A DNA stretch of 64,000 nt, from positions 44,952-108,951 of the forward strand of contig NZ_JAGHQW010000014.1 of assembly GCF_017744115.1 (NCBI RefSeq), read 5' to 3'. Of the stretch, positions 36,054 through 45,600 are shown piece by piece. This DNA is from Salinisphaera sp. G21_0 (GTDB lineage: Bacteria > Pseudomonadota > Gammaproteobacteria > Pseudomonadales > Endozoicomonadaceae). The stretch's first letter is position 1. Each line of letters begins with the position of its first letter. The position numbers and the translations under genes were made by a program. Under the pieces are notes generated by a model that made no database searches, was not told the origin of the DNA, and saw nothing but the letters and a program-made list of their open reading frames with translations.

Positions 36054-36497
36054 ATGTTCCTGAGAAAACCCGCCCTGGGCGCTGGATTATTGTCCCTCTG
36101 CCTGTCCTCTTTCAGCCTGGCGGCTTCGCCCCTGGGACTATGGAAAACCATTGATGACAGCACGGGTAAAGCAAAAAGTTATGTCACAATCTTCGAGGAG
36201 AATGGCAAACTGTCTGGCAAAGTGACACAGATTCTTGACCCTGCCAAACAGGACAGCATTTGTGACCAGTGCCAGGGCGACCTCAAAGATCAGAAAGTTC
36301 AGGGCATGACCATACTCTGGGGCATGAAAAAGCAAGGCAGCAAATATGACGATGGAAAAATCGTCGATCCTGAATCCGGGAAAGTCTACAGCGCTAACAT
36401 GAAAGTGCTGGAGAATGGCAGTAAACTGGAAGTCCGTGGTTATATCGGGTTCGCGCTGATTGGCCGTTCGCAAACCTGGGAACGTGTTGAAGAGTAA
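36054..36497 (+). CDS. Exported DUF2147-domain protein
   Basis: 147 residues from ATG 36054. An upstream in-frame start exists, but this one follows TTTTGGAG and opens a clean signal peptide (MFLRKPALGAGLLSLCLSSFSLAASP). The mature part begins GLWKTIDDSTGKAKSYVTIFEENGKLSGKV and contains CDQCQGDLKDQKVQGMTILWGM, the pattern of the DUF2147 family of small periplasmic beta-barrel-like proteins of unknown function. The CxxC in the middle could form a disulfide. It is followed 11 bp later by the next gene, so co-transcription is likely. Confidence 0.78.
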   Translation: MFLRKPALGAGLLSLCLSSFSLAASPLGLWKTIDDSTGKAKSYVTIFEENGKLSGKVTQILDPAKQDSICDQCQGDLKDQKVQGMTILWGMKKQGSKYDDGKIVDPESGKVYSANMKVLENGSKLEVRGYIGFALIGRSQTWERVEE

Positions 36498-36508
36498 TAC
36501 ATAACCCC

Positions 36509-37036
36509 TTGAACTCATTATTAATTACCACCGCGTTTCTGATGGCAGCTGGTCTGATCACCGGCTCTATTCTCTTCTGGACCCTGCGCCTGGGCATTGG
36601 CCCCACTCCCACTTCCCGAAAAGTCAGGGCGGCGATCAGAGATATCCTTCCAGATAACGTGTCCGGTCATGTTATGGAGCTTGGTTGTGGCTGGGGACAC
36701 CTGATTCCCACATTAAGAGAAAAATACCCTGACAAAAAAATTGAGGTCTGGGAACGTTCTCCGGTTCCAGCCCTGTTTACCGAGGCAAGGTATGGGATCG
36801 ATGTTATAAGAGCGGATTTCTTCAAGGCAGCCCCTGGTAACGCGGGCCTTATCGTTTGCTATTTGTATCCCGGAGCGATGGATCGTGTTGAAAGAGAATT
36901 GATTCCTCAACTGCCACCTGGTTGCTGGTTACTTACCCACACATTCAGTTTATCAAACAGAGTGCCGGTAAAGACTCTTAGGGCCAACGATCTTTACCAG
37001 ACACCTGTTTTTCTTTATCAAGTTCAGCCAGCTTAA
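36509..37036 (+). CDS. Membrane-anchored class I SAM-dependent methyltransferase-like protein
   Basis: 175 residues if the TTG at 36509 is used; ATG at 36542 is an alternative start. The longer form begins with one hydrophobic helix (LLITTAFLMAAGLITGSILFWTL). Residues ~52-60 carry ELGCGWGHL, the glycine-rich SAM-binding loop, followed by an acidic residue at the end of the next strand (IEVWERS). The rest matches short methyltransferase domains. The substrate is unknown. The small size and N-terminal anchor suggest action at the inner face of the membrane. Confidence 0.65.
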   Translation: MNSLLITTAFLMAAGLITGSILFWTLRLGIGPTPTSRKVRAAIRDILPDNVSGHVMELGCGWGHLIPTLREKYPDKKIEVWERSPVPALFTEARYGIDVIRADFFKAAPGNAGLIVCYLYPGAMDRVERELIPQLPPGCWLLTHTFSLSNRVPVKTLRANDLYQTPVFLYQVQPA

Positions 37037-37061
37037 CCTGAAAAGCCAGAGACTTAATCAA

Positions 37062-37406
37062 TTAAGCTTTGCCTGTGTTCAGATAGGCAGAAATAATACC
37101 CGTTACAAGGGTACATACTCTTGAAAAGACACTTTCTGATGGTTCAGGAACGGGTCTGGCATTGTATAATCCAGTAAATACTTCAGGGGATTTATCCTGC
37201 AGCCCCAGAAGCTCATGTCTTGGTATCACCATAACAAAACCTGCATCAGATGTATCTCCTCCAAAAAGAACAGAAGCAAGTTTATCCTCATCTCCATCCT
37301 GCTCTTCAACTTTCATTCCAAATGCACGCCCAGACGTCTCGTCAAAATGACACAGGGGGAATTTGTATTTAGTACCTGTAATACCTGTAGTACCGTCAAT
37401 ATTCAT
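37062..37406 (-). CDS. Hypothetical protein, 114 residues
   Basis: Not recognised. The frame begins MNIDGTTGITGTKYKFPLCHFDE and ends in a short hydrophobic stretch (VCTLVTGIISAYLN). An AGGAGATAG-like site (from CTATCTCCTACTCC on the other strand) lies about 7 bp upstream, supporting translation. It is convergent with the methyltransferase gene, with 25 bp between the stops. Function cannot be inferred. Confidence 0.5.
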   Translation of the reverse strand: MNIDGTTGITGTKYKFPLCHFDETSGRAFGMKVEEQDGDEDKLASVLFGGDTSDAGFVMVIPRHELLGLQDKSPEVFTGLYNARPVPEPSESVFSRVCTLVTGIISAYLNTGKA

Positions 37407-37661
37407 AGTCTATCTCCTACTCCATAAGAAACTTTTCAGAGAACTGAAAAATCTGTGGGTTTTATTTTTTGGACTATCGTTTGTTTCGAAAGTTCCATCA
37501 TGTTACCGGGTGATAATAATTAAAAATCTGTTTGATTATTAAAATGGCGAAGAAGCAGGCAAGCGTTGTGTAAAAAACGCCAACTATATCATGATGATGT
37601 AATGGTAAAGGATCTCAGGGGTACGGAGATTTTTATGCAGCAAATATGCTGTGAAAGTCAG

Positions 37662-37919
37662 TCAGCCGATAAGACTCAATGGAATATGTTGAGACTTCCC
37701 CTGCCAGCGATAGATCTCCAACTCCGCAGGGTCACAGGAAACACACCCCTTTTTGCAGGCCACGAAGCAACCCGGCTGTTCACAGCTCAACTGACCTTTC
37801 CTTAGCCAGTGTGAGAGCATCCCTCTCATGGCCTCAGGTGTGGTGTTGAATTTCACACTGAGGTCAGCCAGAGAGCAAACTTTCTGCTGTTTCAAATAAT
37901 CGCGGATTTTGATCAGCAT
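37662..37919 (-). CDS. feoC: FeoC-like iron-sulfur regulator
   Basis: 85 residues. The N-terminal winged-helix (MLIKIRDYLKQQKVCSLADLSVKFNTTPEAMRGMLSHW) is followed by a Cys cluster, CEQPGCFVACKKGCVSC, around residues 46-62, the probable Fe-S or oxygen-sensing part of FeoC. In enterobacteria FeoC protects FeoB from proteolysis and may regulate the operon. It lies 82 bp downstream of feoB on the same strand, with a strong hairpin in between, so its expression may be lower than or uncoupled from feoAB. Confidence 0.8.
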   Translation of the reverse strand: MLIKIRDYLKQQKVCSLADLSVKFNTTPEAMRGMLSHWLRKGQLSCEQPGCFVACKKGCVSCDPAELEIYRWQGKSQHIPLSLIG

Positions 37920-37951
37920 GGTCAGCGCCTGTCACTTCAGGTTCCGGTTGA

Positions 37952-37982
37952 TGACCAAAAGCACTGACAGTGCTTTTGGTCA
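37952..37982. terminator. Strong hairpin between feoB and feoC
   Basis: The 15-bp arms TGACCAAAAGCACTG and CAGTGCTTTTGGTCA flank a single base. Read as AAAAGCAC-TGACA-GTGCTTTT it has the A-tract/T-tract form of a bidirectional intrinsic terminator and would partly separate feoC from feoAB. Confidence 0.6.
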
Positions 37983-38000
37983 CGCTTTGCGTCTACGATA

Positions 38001-40334
38001 TCATTGCGGACTGACATCCATCCGCCCTTGCAGTACTGAGGCTCCCATGCGTTTCATCAAGGTAACCACAATAAACATCATCAGCATTATCGATACCACC
38101 CAAAGTAGCGTTTCGCCAGGCTGCACAGATATCAGTGACAGCTGGTAATAAATAGTGGCAACCGCATAGCCAAGGAAGAAAGTCCATCCGGAAATGAACA
38201 GCGTCCAGCCCAGGGTGGTTTCCCGGTAAATAGCACCCAATGCTGCTACGCAGGGAGTATAAAGAAGGATCATCAATAAGTAGGCAATGACCGCAGCATG
38301 ACTGGGGAACAAGCCTGCCATAACAGAGAACGTGCTGACCTTGACTGCCTGCTCTTCGGCAACCGCATCCAGATCGGTCAGATCGCCAACTTCGACGCCC
38401 AGAGGGTCTGCCAGTGTGCCACTTAAACCACTCAGATTGGCCCCAATAGTGGCAATGGCTTCCTGCAAGCCTGCCAGCAGATCAAACGACGTTTCACCCT
38501 CGGTGTCAGCGTTTTCAGACGCGGCAATGGCACCGTACATTGAGTCAAGGGTACCCACAACGGCTTCTTTCGCCAGAATACCTGTAAACAGTCCCACAGC
38601 CGCTGGCCAGTTTTCTTCCGTCATGCCCATGGGGGCAAATACCGGGGTAATGGTTTGGCCAATCTTGCTGAGCATGGAGTTCTGAGTGTTCTGATGACCG
38701 AAAGAGCCATCGGTACCAATAGCATTCAGTGTGTTCAGCACGACCACCACCATCACAATCGCTTTGCCAGCACGCAGGATAAAAGCCTTGAGACGATCCC
38801 AGGTGCGTAACATGACCTGAGTCACCGATGGCAAATGGTAATTGGGCAACTCCATAATAAATGGCGAACTGTCGCCGCTAAGGATGCTCTGCTTGAGAAT
38901 CAACCCGGTAAATATGGCCGCCAGGATACCCACCAGATACAAAATAAACACCACATTCTGGCCGGACTCCGGGAAAAAGGCAGCGGCAAACAGTGCGTAC
39001 ACCGGCAATCGGGCACCGCAGGACATAAAGGGAGCCATGGAGATGGTCAACAGCCGGTCCTTTTCATTGTCCAGTGTCCGTGCTGCCATAATCGCAGGTA
39101 CGTTGCAGCCAAAGCCCACCAGCATGGGAACAAAGGCTTTGCCCGGAAGCCCCAGAAAGCGCATGAGCCGGTCAATGACAAAAGCAGCCCTGGCCATGTA
39201 TCCCGAATCTTCCAGGATGGAAAGAAACAGAAACAGGAAAGCAATCACCGGGATAAATGTCGACACTGTCTGGATACCACCACCCACACCATCCGCCAGT
39301 AACGTCACTGCCCAGGCGGGAGCACCTACCGAGTTCAGCCAATGGCCCAGCCCGTCCACCAGCAGAGTCCCGGTAAAGATATCGAAAAAGTCGATAAAGG
39401 CACTGCCGAAGTTAATGGTGAACATGAACATCAGATACATGACACCCAGAAAAATGGGGAACCCAAGCACCCGGTTCAGTACGACACGATCAATGGATTC
39501 CGTCAGCCGGTGACTGACAACGCCTCGCTCACGAATCACTGACTCCATAAGCTGACCAACCACATCGTAACGTCGACTGGCCAGAATAATATCCAGGTCT
39601 TCCTCAAGGGCAGCCTCAATGATATGACGCTGCCGGGTAGCCTCATTAACCACGTGCCAGGTCAGTTCCGGAAGAGGAACAGTGTCACCTTCCAGTAACT
39701 TCAATGCATACCAGCGGCGGGACAGCGGACTATCAAGATGAACGGACGCTTCAAGGGTCGATTCAATAACAGCAATGGCCTGTTCCAGTTGTTCACCAAG
39801 GTTCAATGGTGGGGCTACGGAAATACCATTATTCAGAAAATCATTAATATCCTGTAAAAAGGCTTTGATATTGCCTGCCTTGCTGGCAACCAGGGGCAGC
39901 ACCGGGCAGCCGAGTTCCTCAGCCAGCTTGTCAATATCAATGTCCATGCCCTTTTCTCTGGCAACGTCCATCATATTGAGTACAACGATGACCGGAGCCC
40001 CCATGTCCAGCAATTGAGTGGTCAGGTACAAATTTCTTTCGATGTTCGAAGCATCAAGAATATTGATAATTAAATCAGCTTCACGCTTCAGGATATAATC
40101 CCGCGCCACCTTTTCATCAAGAGAGACATCGCTGTCAACGACATCAAGACAGTAGGTTCCGGGCAGATCAACGACTTCTATGGCGTTACCTGCAAAGGTA
40201 TAAAAACCACTGCGTTTTTCCACAGTAACGCCAGGCCAGTTACCAACCCGCTGACGGGCACCGGTTAACGCATTGAACAGCGTTGTCTTACCACAGTTAG
40301 GGTTCCCTACAATTGCAACAACGTGTTTTTTCAT
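38001..40334 (-). CDS. feoB: Ferrous iron transporter FeoB
   Basis: 777 residues, the usual FeoB length. The N-terminal G domain has G1 GNPNCGKT (about 10-17), G3 DLPGTY and G4 LNMMD. It is followed by a helical spacer and, from about residue 285, a polytopic membrane region with the Gate motifs (GCNVPAIMAAR and SCGARLPVYALF). It imports Fe2+ across the inner membrane. The start codon overlaps the feoA stop by 4 bp (ATGA), showing translational coupling. The C-terminal 200 residues include an acidic insertion (ASENADTEGETSFDLLAG), a little longer than in E. coli. Confidence 0.95.
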   Translation of the reverse strand: MKKHVVAIVGNPNCGKTTLFNALTGARQRVGNWPGVTVEKRSGFYTFAGNAIEVVDLPGTYCLDVVDSDVSLDEKVARDYILKREADLIINILDASNIERNLYLTTQLLDMGAPVIVVLNMMDVAREKGMDIDIDKLAEELGCPVLPLVASKAGNIKAFLQDINDFLNNGISVAPPLNLGEQLEQAIAVIESTLEASVHLDSPLSRRWYALKLLEGDTVPLPELTWHVVNEATRQRHIIEAALEEDLDIILASRRYDVVGQLMESVIRERGVVSHRLTESIDRVVLNRVLGFPIFLGVMYLMFMFTINFGSAFIDFFDIFTGTLLVDGLGHWLNSVGAPAWAVTLLADGVGGGIQTVSTFIPVIAFLFLFLSILEDSGYMARAAFVIDRLMRFLGLPGKAFVPMLVGFGCNVPAIMAARTLDNEKDRLLTISMAPFMSCGARLPVYALFAAAFFPESGQNVVFILYLVGILAAIFTGLILKQSILSGDSSPFIMELPNYHLPSVTQVMLRTWDRLKAFILRAGKAIVMVVVVLNTLNAIGTDGSFGHQNTQNSMLSKIGQTITPVFAPMGMTEENWPAAVGLFTGILAKEAVVGTLDSMYGAIAASENADTEGETSFDLLAGLQEAIATIGANLSGLSGTLADPLGVEVGDLTDLDAVAEEQAVKVSTFSVMAGLFPSHAAVIAYLLMILLYTPCVAALGAIYRETTLGWTLFISGWTFFLGYAVATIYYQLSLISVQPGETLLWVVSIMLMMFIVVTLMKRMGASVLQGRMDVSPQ

Positions 40335-40564
40335 GTTCTGGAAACCTCTACAACAGCGGCTTCATCCTTACGGATAGATAATTGGAAGCCCCTGACTTCC
40401 AACTGGATTGGGTCCCCCAGGGGAGCAACACGACAAACTGTGAACCGGGTTCCGGGCGTCAGTCCCATTGCCAGCAATTTCCGCCGGTAGGCACTGCCAG
40501 CATCCAGAAAAGCTATTACCCGGCCACATTCGCCGGTTTTCAGTTCACCCAATGTCACATTCAT
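40331..40564 (-). CDS. feoA: Ferrous iron transport accessory protein FeoA
   Basis: 77 residues from ATG 40564, an SH3-like domain (MNVTLGELKTGECGRVIAF, then LLAMGLTPGTRFTV and PLGDPIQLEVRGFQLSIRKDEA). This start is chosen because TTTGGAG lies just upstream and the domain begins there. An in-frame start at 40681 would add 39 residues rich in Cys that do not belong to the family. FeoA supports FeoB activity at the inner membrane. It is the first gene of the feoABC group. Confidence 0.9.
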   Translation of the reverse strand: MNVTLGELKTGECGRVIAFLDAGSAYRRKLLAMGLTPGTRFTVCRVAPLGDPIQLEVRGFQLSIRKDEAAVVEVSRT

Positions 40565-40756
40565 GTACTGCTCTCCAAAGACATCATAAGTCGGTCCTGG
40601 TAGTTCCTGTTCCTCACAGCAGGTGAAAACTTTCAAACAGCGACCAAAACATTTTTTACTTAAATCAGATGCCAGGAACAAAAGCCTGATTTTTGTGGGG
40701 TTTTTAGTATGAAATCGCTGGTGCCTGACAAAATTTCAATTGAAACGAATATATAC

Positions 40757-40775
40757 GCAAATGAGAATGGTTACA
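40757..40775 (-). promoter_or_regulatory. Fur-box-like site upstream of feoA
   Basis: GCAAATGAGAATGGTTACA matches the 19-bp Fur consensus at 12 positions by eye, about 190 bp upstream of feoA. Fur repression of feo is usual in gammaproteobacteria. Confidence 0.45.
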
Positions 40776-40805
40776 ATTTAGAAATTCAATAACCCACCTC
40801 AATAA

Positions 40806-40819
40806 TTGACTTAGGTCAA
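40806..40819. promoter_or_regulatory. FNR/Anr-like palindrome upstream of feoA
   Basis: TTGACTTAGGTCAA fits the TTGAC-N4-GTCAA variant of the FNR/Anr box. With the nearby Fur-like site it suggests activation of ferrous iron uptake under low oxygen, as known for E. coli feo. Confidence 0.5.
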
Positions 40820-40960
40820 TACCAGTCAGCTATACGTATATGAATGTGAATCGGATATCAGATTGATAAGAATTGAAAAGACAGGCGGTTTAGACCGACT
40901 GATTAGCAGGATAACCAATCAGTCATTCTTTGAAGTGATCGTTACTGACAAGCGATCGTT

Positions 40961-42394
40961 TTATGGAACCGACGGGTACATCGCACCAGACATAAACTGA
41001 AGTATCCGGTTGACCTGGCAGCTGTAACCGAACTCATTGTCATACCAGACATAAAGCACACAGCGTTTTCCGTCAACGATAGTGGCTTGCCCATCCACAA
41101 CGCCAGCTCGACGGCTACCCACAAAATCACTGGAAACCGCTTCAACAGAGGTGACGTAATCCACCTGTTTCTGAAGGCTGGAATACAGTGAGGTCTCCCG
41201 GATAAAGCGATTAAGCTCTTCAACGGTGGTTGCCTTGGCCAGGGAAAGGTTAAGGATGGCCAGTGAAACATTAGGGGTCGGCACCCGAATAGCATTACCC
41301 GTCAATTTGCCCTCAAGTTCAGGCAACGCCTTGGCAACGGCTTTCGCTGCTCCGGTTTCGGTAATGACCATATTCAGGGCAGCACTGCGTCCCCGACGCT
41401 CACCTTTGTGGTAATTATCAATCAGATTCTGATCATTGGTGTAGGAGTGAACCGTTTCAACATGACCGTGTTCAACACCAAACTCATCATTAATGGCCTT
41501 CAGCACCGGCGTGATCGCGTTAGTGGTACAGGAGGCGGCGGAAAGAATCTGATCGTCCGGCTCAATATCGTTATGATTTACCCCATAAACAATATTCTTG
41601 ATATCCCCTTTACCCGGTGCTGTCAGCAAGACCCTGGATACTCCCTTTGATTGCAAATGAAGGCCGAGTCCCTCTTTATCACGCCATTTGCCGGTGTTGT
41701 CGACAACCACGGCATTGTTAATGCCATACCGGGTGTAATCGATGGAATCCGGGCTATTGGAATAAATAACCTGAATAGCCACACCATTGGCGTAGATAAC
41801 CTTATTCTCTTCATCAACAGAAATAGTGCCCTTGAAAGAGCCATGGACCGAGTCACGACGCAAAAGGCTTGCCCGTTTCTGAAGATCATTACCTGCACCG
41901 CCGGGTCTGACAACCAGGGCCCTCAGGTTAAGACCAGAGCCACTGCCCGCACGCTCAATCAGGATTCTGGCCATCAAACGGCCAATCCGTCCAAAGCCAT
42001 ACAATACGACATCCTGACCTGGGCCCAAAGTCTGTTTATGGCCATTAGTCACTGACGCTACTTTTCCGGTCACATACTCTTTCAAAGACCGGTCTTCAGC
42101 TTCCGCCCGATAGCCAACGGCCAGCTTGCCAATATCAATACGGGATGGCCCCAGATCAAGACCGGTCAGAATTTCCAGCACAGGGTAAGTCTCACGGACA
42201 GAAAGACCATTGTCCTCAATCTGACGGACAAACTTGTGCGCTTTTAACAGGCTAATTACAGAGCGGTTAATGACGGGATGCCCAAATACAGACGTGACAA
42301 CATGGTGATTCCTATACAGCTTGCCGATCAGTGGGATCATTGACTCAGCCAGTGCTTCACGCTCTTTCCAGTCCTGAAAACGGTCTGCTACCAC
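40961..42394 (-). CDS. gap: Glyceraldehyde-3-phosphate dehydrogenase, long form
   Basis: 477 residues, about 140 more than classical GapA, with an N-terminal extension of roughly 125 residues, as in the long GAPDH of Pseudomonas and Vibrio. The NAD-binding GFGRIGRL is at 133-140 and catalytic Cys289 is in SAASCTTNA. NDQNLIDNYHKGERRGRSAA and the C-terminal WYDNEFGYSCQ are also present. It interconverts glyceraldehyde 3-phosphate and 1,3-bisphosphoglycerate in central carbon metabolism. It is divergent from mfd, the same arrangement as PA3001/PA3002 in P. aeruginosa. Confidence 0.92.
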   Translation of the reverse strand: MVADRFQDWKEREALAESMIPLIGKLYRNHHVVTSVFGHPVINRSVISLLKAHKFVRQIEDNGLSVRETYPVLEILTGLDLGPSRIDIGKLAVGYRAEAEDRSLKEYVTGKVASVTNGHKQTLGPGQDVVLYGFGRIGRLMARILIERAGSGSGLNLRALVVRPGGAGNDLQKRASLLRRDSVHGSFKGTISVDEENKVIYANGVAIQVIYSNSPDSIDYTRYGINNAVVVDNTGKWRDKEGLGLHLQSKGVSRVLLTAPGKGDIKNIVYGVNHNDIEPDDQILSAASCTTNAITPVLKAINDEFGVEHGHVETVHSYTNDQNLIDNYHKGERRGRSAALNMVITETGAAKAVAKALPELEGKLTGNAIRVPTPNVSLAILNLSLAKATTVEELNRFIRETSLYSSLQKQVDYVTSVEAVSSDFVGSRRAGVVDGQATIVDGKRCVLYVWYDNEFGYSCQVNRILQFMSGAMYPSVP

Positions 42395-42652
42395 GATAAA
42401 TTCCCGTTTATTATTTCTGTTTTAAATACAATCCCTTATTTGGGACTTATGTTCCGTAGGTATTATCCTTGTTGATGGTGTTTGAGGCAACAAAGATTAT
42501 CAAACATTAACATTGATGATCTTCCTGCCTTTGATTTTCCTCCTTATTTCCGCCATTTCCCGCTGGCAATACTGGGAGAACAGGATCACAAACGCTACAA
42601 TCCACCACTTATATCTGTATTTGGGGTAATCAGGAGAGCCTTCAGGATTTTC

Positions 42653-45600
42653 ATGTTTCAACACACTATTCCTCTGCCAACCCACCCCGGCGACAAGCTT
42701 CAGTGGGGAAATCTCGCGAAAGCCGGGCCTGCCCTGACCATTTCCTGTGCTGCGGTATCGGACAACCAGCCGCTGATGATTATTACGCCGGACAGTTCAT
42801 CAGCAAATCGGCTGGAAGAAGAGCTGGCCTTCTTCCTTGCTGAAGAAGCTAACATCAATGTTCAGCAAATGCCGGACTGGGAAATACTGCCCTACGATAC
42901 CTTCTCACCCCATCAGGATATTATTTCCCAGCGACTGTCAACGCTCTATCACCTTCCCCTGACCGACAACCGTGGCCGAAAAAAAATTCTGATTGTGCCC
43001 GTGACTACGCTGTTACACCGCCTGTGTCCGAAGAACTATCTGCTGGGCAGCTGCCTGTCCTTGCAACCGGGCACCCGGTTTATCATTGATGAACGCCGAG
43101 GCCAGTTTGAACAGGCCGGATATCGCTGTGTTGACTCAGTGATGGAGCATGGCGAGTTCGCTATCCGTGGCTCTATTGTTGATATTTTCCCCATGGGGGC
43201 TGACACACCCTATCGGGTTGATCTGTTTGATGATGAGATAGAGTCGCTGAGAACGTTTGATCCTGAAACGCAACGCTCCATTGAAACGGTTGAGGAGATA
43301 CAACTGCTACCAGGGCATGAGTTCCCCCTGGATAAGCAAGGGATAGCGTTATTTCGCAGTAATTTTCAGGAAACTTTTGACGTTAACCATCGTGAATGCC
43401 CAATTTACCAGGATATCAACAAAGGAATTGCCAGCCCGGGCATTGAATACTATCTGCCTCTCTTCTTTGAGGAGACGTCAACGCTTTTCGACTACATGCC
43501 ACAAAACACCCGAATATTGATCTACGACACCGTGGGTTCATCGTTAGATCATTTTTATTCAGATGTTCATGCACGTTATGACAACCGCCGTGTTGATCCG
43601 CAAAGGCCAATACTTCCGCCATCCCGGGTTCTGATGCCCTCGGAGGAGTTTTACAGCAGACTGAACGACTTCCCCAGAGTCACACTGTTTGAACAGCCTG
43701 TTGCACCCAAAGCCGGTCGATTTAATTTAAGCCGTGAGGAATTGCCGGAACTGACCATTAATGCCCGGCTTGAGCAGCCACTGGCACACCTCAAAACCTT
43801 TATAAATGGCATAAATCATGTTCTGCTGGTCGCCGAAAGTGCCGGGCGGCGGGAAGTACTGCTGGAGCTGCTGAGCCAGAATAATATAACCCCTGACCTG
43901 TGTGATGGCTGGTCCGCATTTCTTAAAGAAAAGCCCGCTTTGGCTGTCAGTACCGGGCTACTGGACAACGGACTGTATCTACCGGAAGAGCAAATCGCTG
44001 TTATCCCGGAAGCACTTTTGCTTGGCCAGAGAGTACAACAGACCAGACGGCGGAAGACGGAAGACGAACAAAGTGCTGACCAGGTTATTCGCAACCTGAC
44101 CGAGTTAAGAATCGGTGCCCCTGTGGTTCATATTGACCACGGAGTTGGCAGATACCGAGGGCTGGAAACACTGGCAGTGGATGGCCAGACCACGGAGTTT
44201 CTGACCCTGGAATATGCCAACGAAGCCAAACTCTATGTACCTGTCGCTTCTCTCCACCTGATTTCCCGATACACCGGCGCCGATGATGAACTTGCCCCGC
44301 TGCACCGACTGGGCAGTGAACAATGGAGCAAGGTGCGGCGTAAGGCCGCTGAAAAAGCCAGGGACGTGGCCGTTGAACTGCTGGATATTTATGCCCGCAG
44401 AGAAGCACGAAAAGGGTTTCCTTTCACTGAGCCGGAGCAGAATTATCTGGCTTTTGCTGCAGCCTTTCCGTTTGAAGAAACGCCGGATCAGCAACAGACC
44501 ATTGCCGCCGTTATTGGTGATATGTGCGCACCTAAACCCATGGATCGTCTGGTCTGTGGTGATGTGGGCTTTGGTAAAACAGAAGTTGCCATGCGTGCCG
44601 CTTTCCTTGCGGCCCATAGCGGTAAACAGGTGGCCATTCTGGTTCCCACGACGCTGCTGGCGCAACAACACTACGAAAGTTTTCGTGATCGATTTGCGGA
44701 CTGGCCCGTAGAAATTGATGTTATTTCACGATTCAAGTCGCAAAAAGCCGTGGATCAGGTAAAAGAGCGGCTCACTGAGGGCAAACTGGATATCATTATT
44801 GGTACCCACAAGATTCTCCAGGGCGACCTGACCTTTAAAGACCTTGGCCTGCTTATTATTGATGAAGAGCACCGCTTTGGGGTTCGCCACAAGGAAAAGC
44901 TCAAGTCATTGAGGTCCGAGGTTGATATCCTGACCCTGACCGCAACGCCCATTCCCAGAACACTCAATATGGCCATGTCGGGTATTCGCGACCTGTCCAT
45001 TATCGCGACACCACCGGCACGGAGACTCTCGGTTAAAACCTTTGTCCGGCAATATGATCAACCCCTGGTGAAAGAAGCGATCCTCAGGGAGCTGCTTCGT
45101 GGCGGGCAGGTGTACTATCTTCACAATCAGGTGGAATCCATCGAAAAAGTAGCCAGCGACCTTCAGGAACTGATTCCTGAAGCACGGGTCATCACCGGTC
45201 ATGGCCAGATGCGTGAGCGTCAGCTTGAACAGGTGATGTCCGATTTTTACCATAAGCGCTACAACGTTCTGGTATGCACAACCATTATTGAAACCGGTAT
45301 CGATATCCCTAATGCCAATACCATCATCATCAACAGGGCAGACAAGTTTGGTCTGGCCCAACTGCATCAGCTTAGAGGCAGGGTTGGTCGTTCACACCAC
45401 CAGGCCTACGCTTATCTGTTAACACCGGCCCCGAAATCGATGACTGCTGATGCCGCGAAACGTCTTGAAGCCATATCGGAAGCACAAACCCTTGGTGCCG
45501 GGTTTATGCTGGCCTCGAACGACCTGGAGATCAGGGGCGCGGGTGAACTGTTGGGTGAAGGTCAGAGTGGCCAGATACAGAGTGTTGGCTTTACACTCTA

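Noticed and set aside
40565..40681. N-terminal extension of FeoA by 39 residues
   Set aside because: The extension is Cys-rich and unlike FeoA, and a good ribosome-binding site lies directly before the inner ATG at 40564.
42482..42652. N-terminal extension of Mfd by 57 residues
   Set aside because: The extra part lacks Mfd similarity, and the ATG at 42653 has AGGA upstream and gives the normal length.
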